Source of the DNA: JANNUT01 sp046331425
Lineage (GTDB): Bacteria > Acidobacteriota > Polarisedimenticolia > J045
Direction of reading: 5' to 3'
Assembly (NCBI GenBank): GCA_046331425.1
Contig: JAXLQU010000005.1
Span: 62,001-126,000, forward strand
DNA: 64,000 nucleotides
Under the pieces are notes generated by a model. That model was not told the origin of the DNA. It saw nothing but the letters and a program-made list of their open reading frames with translations, and ran no database searches. Position 1 is the stretch's first letter; every line of letters begins with the position of its first letter. A program made the position numbers and the translations under genes. Below, one piece after another: positions 45,073 to 53,665 of this stretch.

Positions 45073-47121
45073 CTAGTTGACTGACTGTTCGGCTTCCGCC
45101 ACAGCAGACGGTTCGGGATCGGTCCATCGTCCATGTTCGCGGATCAGATCCACGAGCTTACCGGGTGCCTCCGCGAACGGAACATCACGTGTCACCAGTT
45201 TCTTGCCGACGAACAGGGCGACCTTGCCCTCGCCCCATCCAACGAAACCAAAATCGGCATCTGCCATTTCACCTGGTCCATTCACAACGCAGCCCATCAC
45301 CGCAATTTTCAGTTTTAGATGCGAGGTAATGTCACGGATTCGCTGAGTGGTGGTCTCGAGGTCGAACAATGTTCTCCCGCACGATGGGCAGGCGATGTAC
45401 TCGGCGCGCTCGAGACGACAGCGCGCTGCCTGCAAGATGCCGTGAGCCAGATGAACCGTATGAGATGGACTCTCGATGATCGGGACACGCACGCCATCGC
45501 CAAGACCATCGATCAATAACGCACCGAATCGTCCCGCCATCCCGACACGCGGATCGTGAGCGAGAGACGGGAGATCGTTTAGTACGATCGGCAGTGCGGC
45601 TCCGGAACGATCGAGGGCGGTTGCCAGTAGACGATGGGCCTCGATCAGATTGTCTGCGTGCGGATCGAAGATCAGGCCGGCTTGAACGGCGGGCGAATGT
45701 CCCGACAATGCGCGGGCGAACGTGACGATCCGGTCTGCGCTTGTCGCGTTCCAGGGCGCTGCGACCGGGAGCAACATCAATACCGGAAGCGGCTCCAAAG
45801 TCCGAATCATCGCGGGCAGATCAAAGTTGTCCAAGTCGACAACGATGGCGACGCGGTCGAGGTTGGCTTTGAGTCGAGATACGGAAGAGGCGTCCGCCAA
45901 TATCGAGATCGATGCACCATGGAGCGTGATCCCTCGCGCCACGCGCCGCTTCGGCACCCGAGCCAACTGTTGCAACGTCGATCCCAACTCGGCTTGCGAA
46001 TCGACGCGGATATCGACGAGTTCGATCGAGGGACGAGCCATCAGCAGCGCGGTGAGCGAAGAGGCTTGCGCGGCCTCGAGCGCGACCTCGACACGCGGGA
46101 CGTCCTCCCCGCCCCAACCCCACGGGCCGATCATGATGCGGTTGGTTGGCCTGCGCGCCGGCGCGAGTCGATTGCGTGATTCGACCAGCTCGGGAGCGTT
46201 GGGCAATTCGGGTCGATCCAGCGGTAGGGCGAACCGCGCGATGAGTTCCGTAGCGACCGGAATCTCGTGAATCGGGTCCTCCGTCAGCGAGACACGGACC
46301 GTATCACCGAGCCCCTCGGCCAAAAGTGTTGCGATCCCGACCGACGACTTCATTCGTCCTTCGTCACCACCTCCCGCCTCGGTGACACCCAAATGCAGCG
46401 GATAAGCATCACCTCGACGGTCGAGTGTCTCGGAGAGCAAGCGGTAGGCCGTCACCATGACTTGCGTGTTGCTGGATTTCATCGAGATCACGAGTCCTCT
46501 GTGGCCGCGATCCTCGCAGATCTGGATGAATTCCAGCGCCGACTGCACCATCCCTTCGGGGCTGTCTCCATAGCGATGCACGATGCGATCGGAGAGTGAT
46601 CCGTGATTCGTGCCGATCCTGAGCGCAACGCCGCGTTCGCGGGCACGGTCGACGACCGGCGCGAACAGCGCGTAGAGCCGCTCGATATCCTGCTGCCAGC
46701 GCGTGTCGTCGTAATCGCCGCCACCGACTGCTTTTCGGTCGGCAAAATTACCAGGATTGACTCTTACCTTCTCGACGTGATCGATGACTTCCAACGCCAG
46801 CTTCGGTGTGAAGTGAATGTCTGCCACCAGCGGCACGCGAACCCCTTCTCGCGCCATGATCCGACGGATCTCAGGCAGCGCCGCCGCGTCAGGGCCGGAA
46901 GGGACGGTGACTCGAACGATCTCGCACCCAGCGCGCGCCAACTCGATCACTTGACGCGCCGTCGCGTCCGCATCGGCCGTGCGTGTGGTGGTCATTGATT
47001 GCACGACGATCGGATGACGTCCACCCACGACCACGTTGCCGATCGGTACCTCGCGCGTCAGGCGCCGCGATGGAGCCAACCGCAGCAACGAATCGGCACG
47101 CGGCCGAAGGTCAGATTCCAT
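45073..47121 (-). CDS. ispG: (E)-4-hydroxy-3-methylbut-2-enyl-diphosphate synthase, long form
   Basis: A 682-aa IspG (GcpE), the penultimate MEP-pathway enzyme. The TIM barrel starts after RLTREVPIGNVVVGGRHPIV, then VQSMTTTRTADADATARQV and VADIHFTPKLALEV. The [4Fe-4S] Cys are in ACPSCGRTLFDLE and VMGCVVNGPGEMADADFGF. A large insert of about 270 residues lies between the barrel and the FeS domain, the A2 insert of plant, chlamydial and Bacteroidetes-type enzymes; most proteobacterial IspG are about 370 aa. It overlaps the toroid gene by 11 nt. Confidence 0.94.
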   Translation of the reverse strand: MESDLRPRADSLLRLAPSRRLTREVPIGNVVVGGRHPIVVQSMTTTRTADADATARQVIELARAGCEIVRVTVPSGPDAAALPEIRRIMAREGVRVPLVADIHFTPKLALEVIDHVEKVRVNPGNFADRKAVGGGDYDDTRWQQDIERLYALFAPVVDRARERGVALRIGTNHGSLSDRIVHRYGDSPEGMVQSALEFIQICEDRGHRGLVISMKSSNTQVMVTAYRLLSETLDRRGDAYPLHLGVTEAGGGDEGRMKSSVGIATLLAEGLGDTVRVSLTEDPIHEIPVATELIARFALPLDRPELPNAPELVESRNRLAPARRPTNRIMIGPWGWGGEDVPRVEVALEAAQASSLTALLMARPSIELVDIRVDSQAELGSTLQQLARVPKRRVARGITLHGASISILADASSVSRLKANLDRVAIVVDLDNFDLPAMIRTLEPLPVLMLLPVAAPWNATSADRIVTFARALSGHSPAVQAGLIFDPHADNLIEAHRLLATALDRSGAALPIVLNDLPSLAHDPRVGMAGRFGALLIDGLGDGVRVPIIESPSHTVHLAHGILQAARCRLERAEYIACPSCGRTLFDLETTTQRIRDITSHLKLKIAVMGCVVNGPGEMADADFGFVGWGEGKVALFVGKKLVTRDVPFAEAPGKLVDLIREHGRWTDPEPSAVAEAEQSVN

Positions 47122-48259
47122 ACAAATCGGCTCCGCGATCGAGCATCTTGATTTGTCGTTCGAACTGGAATCGCAAGATCACCATCATCCGGAACGTGAC
47201 ATCGGCGACGCGACGCTGCGGACTTTTCCAGTCCTTTTCCAGCCGAATCCAGTTCAAATAGTTAGGCTTGTTGCCGAAGTATTTGGCCGGCAAGTCCCAA
47301 CGGCCATCTTTTTCCTGATGGGCCAAGAGCCATTCCATGTAGGTCATGAGCTGCGGGTAACGGTTTATCAAACCGAGTCGCGCGAACTGTTCCAGCACGT
47401 AGAGCAGTTCCTCGAGCGTTCCATTCTCGAGATACTCGTCGATCGGTCGAAGCTGCACTCCCCATCCGCGAGGGATCGGCCCGCGCGCGGTTCGGATCGC
47501 GCCGATGTCGCCACCCAATTCCTGGTACTCCGGCGACATCACATAGTCGAAGATCTTCTTCAGCATGTTTCGAGCACGTGGAGAATCGAGCAGTACGGGC
47601 GAGTGAGCGAAGATCCGGAGTGTGTACAGATCGGGGATGAAACAATACCCGTCGCGCATCGCCTCTCGGCGCAGTTGTGGCAATCCGACCCCAACCCGCT
47701 CGACAGGCCGGCGCGAAACCGGATCGGCGACGAAAGCCATCGTGCGCTCGAGCATGTCGGCCACGGTGTCGAGGACCTTGCGCTCCTCTGTCCAACCGCC
47801 GCGAACGAGCAAGCCCAAGGCAACCATTCGCATGAACCAGCGCACATGACGCTCTCGCACCGGATCTTGCTTGACCTGCGCTTTGAACTCGAACAGCTGA
47901 ACGTCGGACTTTTGAGTCAGGAAGGTCTTGAGCAGCTTGGCTGCTTTCTTGATCTCTTTCGACTCTCGATCCCAACCGATCTCATGCCAATACCAAAGCA
48001 CCTTCTCGGTTGAGCGTTCGACCTTCTTGCCGTCGCCTGCGTGAATCACTCCACCCCAAGAGCCGTCTTGCCTTTGGAAGCGGATCTCTGCCTTGGCGGG
48101 CGCCCAGCTACGAACTTCGAGCTTCAACTTCTGAATGTTCGGGTCAGCCTGCGGGAGTGCGTGCAATTCGGTCAGCAGCCGAAGCTTTGTCGGTGCCGAC
48201 GCGTTGAGCACGAGCCACTCGCTCGGATCAGCCCGCATCGGGGACTTCCAGTCGGGCAT
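47111..48259 (-). CDS. Alpha/alpha-toroid (terpenoid cyclase/prenyltransferase-like) protein
   Basis: A 382-aa protein of unknown function, probably soluble. Two QW-like repeats typical of squalene cyclase/prenyltransferase toroids are visible: RFQRQDGSWGGVIHAGD near residue 60 and LLAHQEKDGRWDLPAKYF near 320. The rest is helical and Trp/Tyr-rich (LWYWHEIGWDRESKE, DYVMSPEYQELGGDIG). The catalytic DxDD of squalene-hopene cyclases is not seen. Overlap with ispG suggests co-expression; activity is not established. Confidence 0.7.
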   Translation of the reverse strand: MPDWKSPMRADPSEWLVLNASAPTKLRLLTELHALPQADPNIQKLKLEVRSWAPAKAEIRFQRQDGSWGGVIHAGDGKKVERSTEKVLWYWHEIGWDRESKEIKKAAKLLKTFLTQKSDVQLFEFKAQVKQDPVRERHVRWFMRMVALGLLVRGGWTEERKVLDTVADMLERTMAFVADPVSRRPVERVGVGLPQLRREAMRDGYCFIPDLYTLRIFAHSPVLLDSPRARNMLKKIFDYVMSPEYQELGGDIGAIRTARGPIPRGWGVQLRPIDEYLENGTLEELLYVLEQFARLGLINRYPQLMTYMEWLLAHQEKDGRWDLPAKYFGNKPNYLNWIRLEKDWKSPQRRVADVTFRMMVILRFQFERQIKMLDRGADLYGI

Positions 48260-48292
48260 TGGCTTAGCAACCTCCGAAAAACGCGGACTGCA

Positions 48293-49438
48293 TCAGGCCG
48301 TACGCGCGCGGGCCGAACCGGGCAAGGGCCGCCCTTCCGCGATCAGGTCGATGAAGCGGTCGAACAGGTGCCACGAATCGTGGGGGCCTGGCGCCGCTTC
48401 GGGATGGAATTGCACTGCGAACAGCGGCAACTCGCTGTGCGCAAAACCCTCGACCGTGCCGTCATAGAGGCTACGGTGAGTGACGATCAACTCGCGCGGC
48501 AGCGTCTCTTCGTCGACCGCATAGCCGTGATTTTGCGAGGTTATCTCTACTTTCCCAGTTTGCTCATCGCGAACTGGATGATTGATTCCCCGGTGCCCGA
48601 ACTTCAGCTTGAAAGTGCTGCCACCCAACGCGTGGGCCAGCAGTTGGATTCCAAGACAGATGCCGAAGATCGGAACACGACCCACAAGGGCCTTGATCGT
48701 TTCGATCTGCGCGCTACAGACGGCTGGGTCGCCGGGACCGTTGGATAGGAAGATCCCGTCCGGGCGAAGCGCCAGTGCATCCGCTGCCGACGTGGTCGCC
48801 GGGACCACCGTGAGTTTCAGGCCCGTGTCAGCCAACAGTCGCAAGATGTTTCGCTTGACGCCGTAGTCGATGACCACCACGTGATACGCGCCGCCCCGAG
48901 TCCGCGAGGCTGCACCAAGCAACCCGGATCGACCTTCGCGCCAAACGTACGGCCGTGCGCAGCTTACCGGGCCGACCAGGTCTTGCTCCTCCGGTTTGGG
49001 AGAAAGGCGTGCTGCGTTGATCGCAGATTCGGCCGATTTTCCGTTCGAGCTGATACAACCGCGCAACACGCCGCCGCTACGCAGATGCCTCGTGAGCGCG
49101 CGGGTGTCGAGCCCCTCGATCCCAACCACACCGTGATTCTTCAGGTAATGGTGAAGTTCACCGACCGCACGCCAGGACGAGGCGTGTCCTCCCTCTCGAA
49201 CCACGAAACCAGATGCTTGAACACGTCCGGATTCCGGGTCCAGATCGTTGACGCCGGTGTTGCCAACATGCGGCACGGTCATGGTGACGATCTGTCCTCG
49301 ATACGAAGGGTCGGTGAGGATCTCTTGGTAACCCGTCATCCCCGTATTGAAGACGACTTCGCCGGTGATTTCGCCAACAGCACCCAGACTTTTCCCGCGA
49401 AAGACGCGTCCGTCTTCCAGGGCGAGGATCGCTTCCAT
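48293..49438 (-). CDS. carA: Carbamoyl-phosphate synthase small (glutaminase) subunit
   Basis: A 381-aa subunit delivering ammonia from glutamine to CarB for arginine and pyrimidine synthesis. ALEDGRVFRGKSLGAVGE opens it; GYQEILTDPSYRGQIV and GLDTRALTRHLR follow. The glutaminase triad is Cys in IFGICLGIQLLAHALGG and His/Glu in VQFHPEAAPGPHDSW. ATG 49438 has GGGAG 6 nt upstream. carB is not adjacent in the window. Confidence 0.95.
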   Translation of the reverse strand: MEAILALEDGRVFRGKSLGAVGEITGEVVFNTGMTGYQEILTDPSYRGQIVTMTVPHVGNTGVNDLDPESGRVQASGFVVREGGHASSWRAVGELHHYLKNHGVVGIEGLDTRALTRHLRSGGVLRGCISSNGKSAESAINAARLSPKPEEQDLVGPVSCARPYVWREGRSGLLGAASRTRGGAYHVVVIDYGVKRNILRLLADTGLKLTVVPATTSAADALALRPDGIFLSNGPGDPAVCSAQIETIKALVGRVPIFGICLGIQLLAHALGGSTFKLKFGHRGINHPVRDEQTGKVEITSQNHGYAVDEETLPRELIVTHRSLYDGTVEGFAHSELPLFAVQFHPEAAPGPHDSWHLFDRFIDLIAEGRPLPGSARARTA

Positions 49439-49581
49439 CAGGGACTCCCGTAACGGGTGCGGACCCGGACCGCTAGTCAGCCGGGTGACATGACGAGCAC
49501 AGCAGCCATAGCCGATCGCCGGTTTTTGCGGCGCATGATAGCGGATCTCATAGCAGGAAGGCAACATCGGGGCTCCGAACG

Positions 49582-49610
49582 TTGACACCCCTAGGGCCCG
49601 CTGCTAGTAT
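49582..49610 (+). promoter_or_regulatory. Strong sigma-70 promoter of tRNA-Val/thrS
   Basis: TTGACA (49582-49587), 17-nt spacer and TAGTAT (49605-49610). A GC-rich discriminator (CCGCCCGC) follows, as expected for a stable-RNA promoter. The start of transcription should be near 49617, about 40 nt before tRNA-Val. Confidence 0.8.
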
Positions 49611-49655
49611 CCGCCCGCTTTCTTCGGGGCCATCCCCCGTGGTTGGTACCGTTGT

Positions 49656-49730
49656 AGGCGCGTAGCTCAGTGGGAGAGCGCTACGTTGACATCGTAGAGG
49701 TCGGCGGTTCGAAACCGCCCGCGCCTACCA
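49656..49730 (+). tRNA. tRNA-Val (anticodon GAC)
   Basis: A 75-nt cloverleaf with encoded CCA. AGGCGCG pairs with CGCGCCT in the acceptor; the anticodon loop TTGACAT between CTACG and CGTAG gives GAC; the T arm is GCGGTTCGAAACCGC. It precedes thrS by 78 nt on the same strand. Confidence 0.96.
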
Positions 49731-49808
49731 GAAATCTTGGCGATCAGTCGGCTCGTCCGGTCTTCCCTCGCCACATGGAGCAGCCAAGTCGTGTCACAGG
49801 GGTCCGCC

Positions 49809-51788
49809 ATGCCAGGAACCGCATCGTCCGACGGGGCGCCGGGCGGACCTCTGCTCGTCGTTACATTGCCCGACGGTCGCTCGCTCGAGGTTCCAGCTGG
49901 AACGACGCCGTTTCAAGCCGCGAAACAGGCCGAGTTGCCCGGTGTCGGTAAGGCGGTGGCGGCGCGGCTCGACGGCAAGGCAGCCGATCTGCATTTCCCG
50001 CTGACGGGCTCTTGTCATCTCGCCTTGATCGGGCCGGCCGACCCCGATGCGCTGGAGATCATCCGGCACAGCACCTCTCACCTTCTGGCTCAGGCAGTGA
50101 AGGAGCTGTTTCCTCACGCCAAGATCGCGCAAGGCCCGGTGATCGAAGACGGGTTCTACTACGACTTCGGCCTACCTGAGCCGCTGTCGATCGACGAGTT
50201 GCCAAGAATCGAAGCGCGCATGCACGAGATCGTGAAGCGCAGCCTGCAGATTCGTCGCATCGAAGCCCCGAAGGCCGAGGTGGAGTCGCTGTTCGAACAG
50301 CAGGCAGAACCGTACAAGCTGCACTTCCTGCGGACCAAAAGCGGCGATGTCGCTTCCTACTATCAACAGGGCGACTTCAACGACTTCTGCCGAGGACCGC
50401 ATGTGCCTGGCACCAGCCGGCTGGGCGTCTTCAAACTTCTCTCTGTCGCGGGCGCCTACTGGCTCGGATCCGAGAAGAACGAGATGCTCTGGCGCGTCTA
50501 TGGAACTGCGTTCGCGTCACAGCCAGAACTCGACGCGCATCTGCAGCGCTTGGATGAAGCCCGAAAGCGCGACCATCGCAAGCTCGGTAAAGAGCTGGAC
50601 CTGTTCTCGATCCAAGAAACGGCCGGTGGCGGCCTGGTGTTTTGGCACTCCAAAGGAACGACCGTCCGCCAACAGATCGAAGCGGCGCTTCGCGAGGAGT
50701 TGGATCAGCGCGGCTACATCTTCGTCACCACGCCGCACATGGCGAAGGACACGTTGTTCAAGGTCTCAGGCCATTACGACTTCTACAAAGAAAACATGTA
50801 CACGATCGAGACCGCCGAGGAAGAGGAGTTCGCGGTCAAACCGATGAACTGCCCGGGGCACGTCATGATCTACGCCTCGCGCCTGAGATCCTATCGTGAT
50901 CTGCCGATCCGCATGGCCGAATTCGGTACGGTGTCTAGGTTCGAGCGGTCGGGTACCTTGCACGGACTGTTTCGAGTGCGCGGTTTCACACAAGACGACG
51001 CGCACATCTTCTGCACACCCGATCAACTGCTCGGCGAGGTCGACGGTTGCATCGATCTCGCGCAGCAGATCTACCGCACGTTCGGCTTCAGCGAGGTGCG
51101 CTACGAGTTGTCGGTGCATGATCCCGCCGACAGCTCGAAGTACATCGGAAGCGCGGCCGAGTGGACTTTGGCAGAACGAACTCTGGCCGAGGCATTGGAC
51201 AAGCGCGGGCTCACCTATCACACGTACAAGGGAGAGGCAGCGTTTTACGGCCCCAAGATCGACATGAAAGTGGTTGATGCGATCGGCCGACCTTGGCAGC
51301 TCTCGACCGTGCAGTTCGACTTCAACCTGCCGGCGCGGTTTGGCATCGAGTTCATCGACAGCGATGGCGGCCACAAACAACCGTATATGGTGCACCGCGC
51401 GATCTATGGATCGTTCGAGCGCTTCTTCGGCATCCTGATCGAGCACTACGGCGGCAACTTCCCGGCTTGGCTGGCGCCGGTGCAGGCGCGGGTGCTCTCG
51501 GTGTCCGAGAAGGTCGCCGACTATGCAGACCAGGTCTTCGAACAGTTGCGCGCTGCGGGGCTGCGGGTCGAGATCGACCGGCGACCGGACAAGATCGGCG
51601 CCAAAATCCGCGACGCCGAGTTGGAGAAGGTGCCGTACATGCTCGTCTTGGGCGCACGTGAAGCGGAGAGCGGAACGATTTCCCTGCGCCTTCGTCACGT
51701 GGGTGATCATGGATCGATGAGCCTGGTCGAGTTCATCGAACGTGCGAAACAGAACGTGGCGCAACGCGCCTTGGAGTTGTGGACTTGA
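49809..51788 (+). CDS. thrS: Threonyl-tRNA synthetase
   Basis: A 659-aa class II aaRS. TGS domain (about 16-75, VTLPDGRSLEVPAGTT), editing domain with IIRHSTSHLLAQAVKELFP and the conserved HVPGTSRLGVFKLL, catalytic core with VKPMNCPGHVMIYASRLRSY (zinc Cys and His) and DDAHIFCTPDQLL, then the anticodon domain (ARVLSVSEKVADYADQVF). ATG 49809 has AGGGG 6 nt upstream. No T-box or operator-like leader was recognised. infC does not follow it. Confidence 0.96.
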   Translation: MPGTASSDGAPGGPLLVVTLPDGRSLEVPAGTTPFQAAKQAELPGVGKAVAARLDGKAADLHFPLTGSCHLALIGPADPDALEIIRHSTSHLLAQAVKELFPHAKIAQGPVIEDGFYYDFGLPEPLSIDELPRIEARMHEIVKRSLQIRRIEAPKAEVESLFEQQAEPYKLHFLRTKSGDVASYYQQGDFNDFCRGPHVPGTSRLGVFKLLSVAGAYWLGSEKNEMLWRVYGTAFASQPELDAHLQRLDEARKRDHRKLGKELDLFSIQETAGGGLVFWHSKGTTVRQQIEAALREELDQRGYIFVTTPHMAKDTLFKVSGHYDFYKENMYTIETAEEEEFAVKPMNCPGHVMIYASRLRSYRDLPIRMAEFGTVSRFERSGTLHGLFRVRGFTQDDAHIFCTPDQLLGEVDGCIDLAQQIYRTFGFSEVRYELSVHDPADSSKYIGSAAEWTLAERTLAEALDKRGLTYHTYKGEAAFYGPKIDMKVVDAIGRPWQLSTVQFDFNLPARFGIEFIDSDGGHKQPYMVHRAIYGSFERFFGILIEHYGGNFPAWLAPVQARVLSVSEKVADYADQVFEQLRAAGLRVEIDRRPDKIGAKIRDAELEKVPYMLVLGAREAESGTISLRLRHVGDHGSMSLVEFIERAKQNVAQRALELWT

Positions 51789-51840
51789 GTTGTCTTTTCG
51801 GAAAGTTGTACGCAGCGGTTGGAAACAAAAGGAAGCGACG

Positions 51841-52044
51841 ATGCCGAAACTGAAAACACACAGGGGCGCGGCGAAGCGGTTTCGTCTCACGGCCAGTGGC
51901 AAGGTCAAGCGCGGCAAGGCTTACAAGAGCCACATCCTCACCAAGAAGGATTCCAAGCGCCGACGCAGACTGGATATCGACGTGATGATGCATCCCAGCG
52001 ACGCGAAGGTAATCAAAATGATGCTGCCCTACGGCCGCCCTTAA
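51841..52044 (+). CDS. rpmI: 50S ribosomal protein L35
   Basis: A 67-aa basic protein: MPKLKTHRGAAKRFRLTASG and KRGKAYKSHILTKKDSKRRR. It has AGGA about 8 nt before ATG 51841. It starts 52 nt after thrS, with no infC in between. Confidence 0.96.
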   Translation: MPKLKTHRGAAKRFRLTASGKVKRGKAYKSHILTKKDSKRRRRLDIDVMMHPSDAKVIKMMLPYGRP

Positions 52045-52122
52045 GCGGCCCAGGGCGACGCACCGAGGCCGGGACATCACTTTGCCCGTCCGGCCCGGTC
52101 GTTCACAAGACGGAGGTGCACG

Positions 52123-52479
52123 ATGCCGAGAGTCAAACGGGGCAATAAACGCCGGCTACGCCGGAAAAAGATCCTCAGTTACGCCAAAGGCTATTTCCTT
52201 ACGAAGCACAACTGCTACCGAATCGCCAAACTGCAGGTCGATCGTTCGCTGTTGTACGCGTACCGAGATCGCCGGCAGAAGAAACGCCAGTTCCGCCGTC
52301 TGTGGATCGTTCGCATCCAGGCGGCAGCTCGGCTGAACGACATCTCGTATAGCCGCTTCATCAACGGACTCAACCGAGCCGGCGTGGCCATCGATCGCCG
52401 CGTCTTGGCCGACCTCGCCGTTCATCAGCCCGCCGCTTTCGCTCAACTCGCACAGCAAGCCCGCGCTGCTTTGGCCTGA
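52123..52479 (+). CDS. rplT: 50S ribosomal protein L20
   Basis: A 118-aa rRNA-binding protein, also an autogenous repressor of its operon in many bacteria. MPRVKRGNKRRLRRKKILSY, then KGYFLTKHNCYRIAKLQVDR and RFINGLNRAGVAIDRRVLAD. The 78-nt leader contains GCCGGGAC/GTCCGGC-type complementary stretches that may be regulatory. Confidence 0.96.
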   Translation: MPRVKRGNKRRLRRKKILSYAKGYFLTKHNCYRIAKLQVDRSLLYAYRDRRQKKRQFRRLWIVRIQAAARLNDISYSRFINGLNRAGVAIDRRVLADLAVHQPAAFAQLAQQARAALA

Positions 52480-52486
52480 TAGTCCG

Positions 52487-53665
52487 CTGCTATCCAACCT
52501 TCCGAGTTTTCGCCTCGCGGTCGCGGCCGGCCTAGAGCCGGCCGCGATCCGAGAGCTGTCTTGGTACGGTCTCAGCGGTACCGCAGCCGGTCGCGGGAGT
52601 GTCACCTTCCAGGCCAGTTATGAGGACGGGGCGCGTGCTGCCCTTGCGTTGCGCAGCGCGTCACGCGTCGTGTGGACGCTCGCCAGTTCCCTGCCCGCCG
52701 AACGCGATGATTACTTTGCCGCGATCAGCGAGCTTTCCTGGCCTTCGTGGTTGCCCGAGGATTGCGCGTGGGCGGTGCGTGCCTTCGGATCATCTGAAAC
52801 GTTGTCCAGCCCGCTCTTCACGGCCCGCTGGACCAAGGACGCGATCCGCGAGGCGTTCCATCGGGTTGCTCGCGAGTTGCCACCTGTCGTTCCGCACGAT
52901 CCTGACGTCGTTGTCGATGTCCGTTTTGAGCGCGGTTCCGCCACGATCGGGCTGGCCTTGGGTGTGGAGAGCCTGCATCGACGCGGCTTCGAACGACGGA
53001 CTCGTGCGCCATTGCGTGAGGACATCGCGGCCGGCATCGCGTTGCTCGCAGAGGTCGATGCGACGAAGCCTCTCCTGGACCCGTTCTGTGGGAGCGCCAC
53101 GTTACTCGCCGAGGCTGCGGCGGTCGCGTTACGTGTACCACCTCGGCGCGGTGACGTTGCCGACGCCATCGCTCAACTGCCGGCGTTTTCGGAAGTCGAT
53201 GCCGATCGTATCGTCGAGGAGCTTCGCGCGCGCCGGATCGTCGAGCACGCACCGTTCTTCGGTTACGAGGCTGATAGCACGCAGCTACCGCACGCTCGTC
53301 GACATCTGGAGTTCAACGACCTGCAAGACGATGTGCGCGTGGCTGTCGGTCGGGTACCCGAACTCTCGGTTCCCGGCGAAGTGCCTGCGGGGTTGTTGTT
53401 GACCAACCCCCCATGGGGTCGCTGGTTGAACCACGACGTCGAGACGGCGTGGGATGGCTTGGGTCGATTCGCCAAGTCTCAACTGGCCGGCTGGAAAATG
53501 GCGGTGCTGTCTGGCTCCGAGGGGTTGACGCGCGGACTTCGGATGAAAGCGGAGCGACGCTATCCGCTGCGCATCGGCAGCGTCGATGCGCGGCTCTTGC
53601 TCTACCAGATTCGCCGCTACTCCGATCGTCAGTCGCCACTCGAACCGGACGCTACTGCGGACTGA
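52487..53665 (+). CDS. THUMP-domain SAM-dependent RNA methyltransferase (RlmL/Trm14-like)
   Basis: THUMP-like residues precede the first canonical start (TTG 52649): FRLAVAAGLEPAAIRELSWY and FQASYEDGARAALALRSASR. They are in frame without a stop, but no ATG, GTG or TTG precedes them after the rplT stop; the start shown (CTG 52487) is a guess. The Rossmann methyltransferase part has LDPFCGSATLLAEAAAVALR (motif I) and LLLTNPPWGRWLNHDVE (NPPW catalytic motif). It likely methylates rRNA or tRNA guanine N2. It is convergent with the M16 protease, overlapping by 14 nt. Confidence 0.8.
   Translation: MLSNLPSFRLAVAAGLEPAAIRELSWYGLSGTAAGRGSVTFQASYEDGARAALALRSASRVVWTLASSLPAERDDYFAAISELSWPSWLPEDCAWAVRAFGSSETLSSPLFTARWTKDAIREAFHRVARELPPVVPHDPDVVVDVRFERGSATIGLALGVESLHRRGFERRTRAPLREDIAAGIALLAEVDATKPLLDPFCGSATLLAEAAAVALRVPPRRGDVADAIAQLPAFSEVDADRIVEELRARRIVEHAPFFGYEADSTQLPHARRHLEFNDLQDDVRVAVGRVPELSVPGEVPAGLLLTNPPWGRWLNHDVETAWDGLGRFAKSQLAGWKMAVLSGSEGLTRGLRMKAERRYPLRIGSVDARLLLYQIRRYSDRQSPLEPDATAD
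52521..52547 (+). promoter_or_regulatory. GC-rich hairpin after rplT
   Basis: TCGCGGCCGG (52521-52530) pairs with CCGGCCGCGA (52538-52547); the loop has 7 nt. No T-run follows. It lies inside the reading frame of the THUMP methyltransferase, so it is either a coincidence of GC-rich codons or a control element between rplT and that gene. Confidence 0.35.

Noticed and set aside
49731..49808. T-box leader of thrS
   Set aside because: The 78-nt interval lacks the T-box sequence and specifier-loop structure, and is too short.
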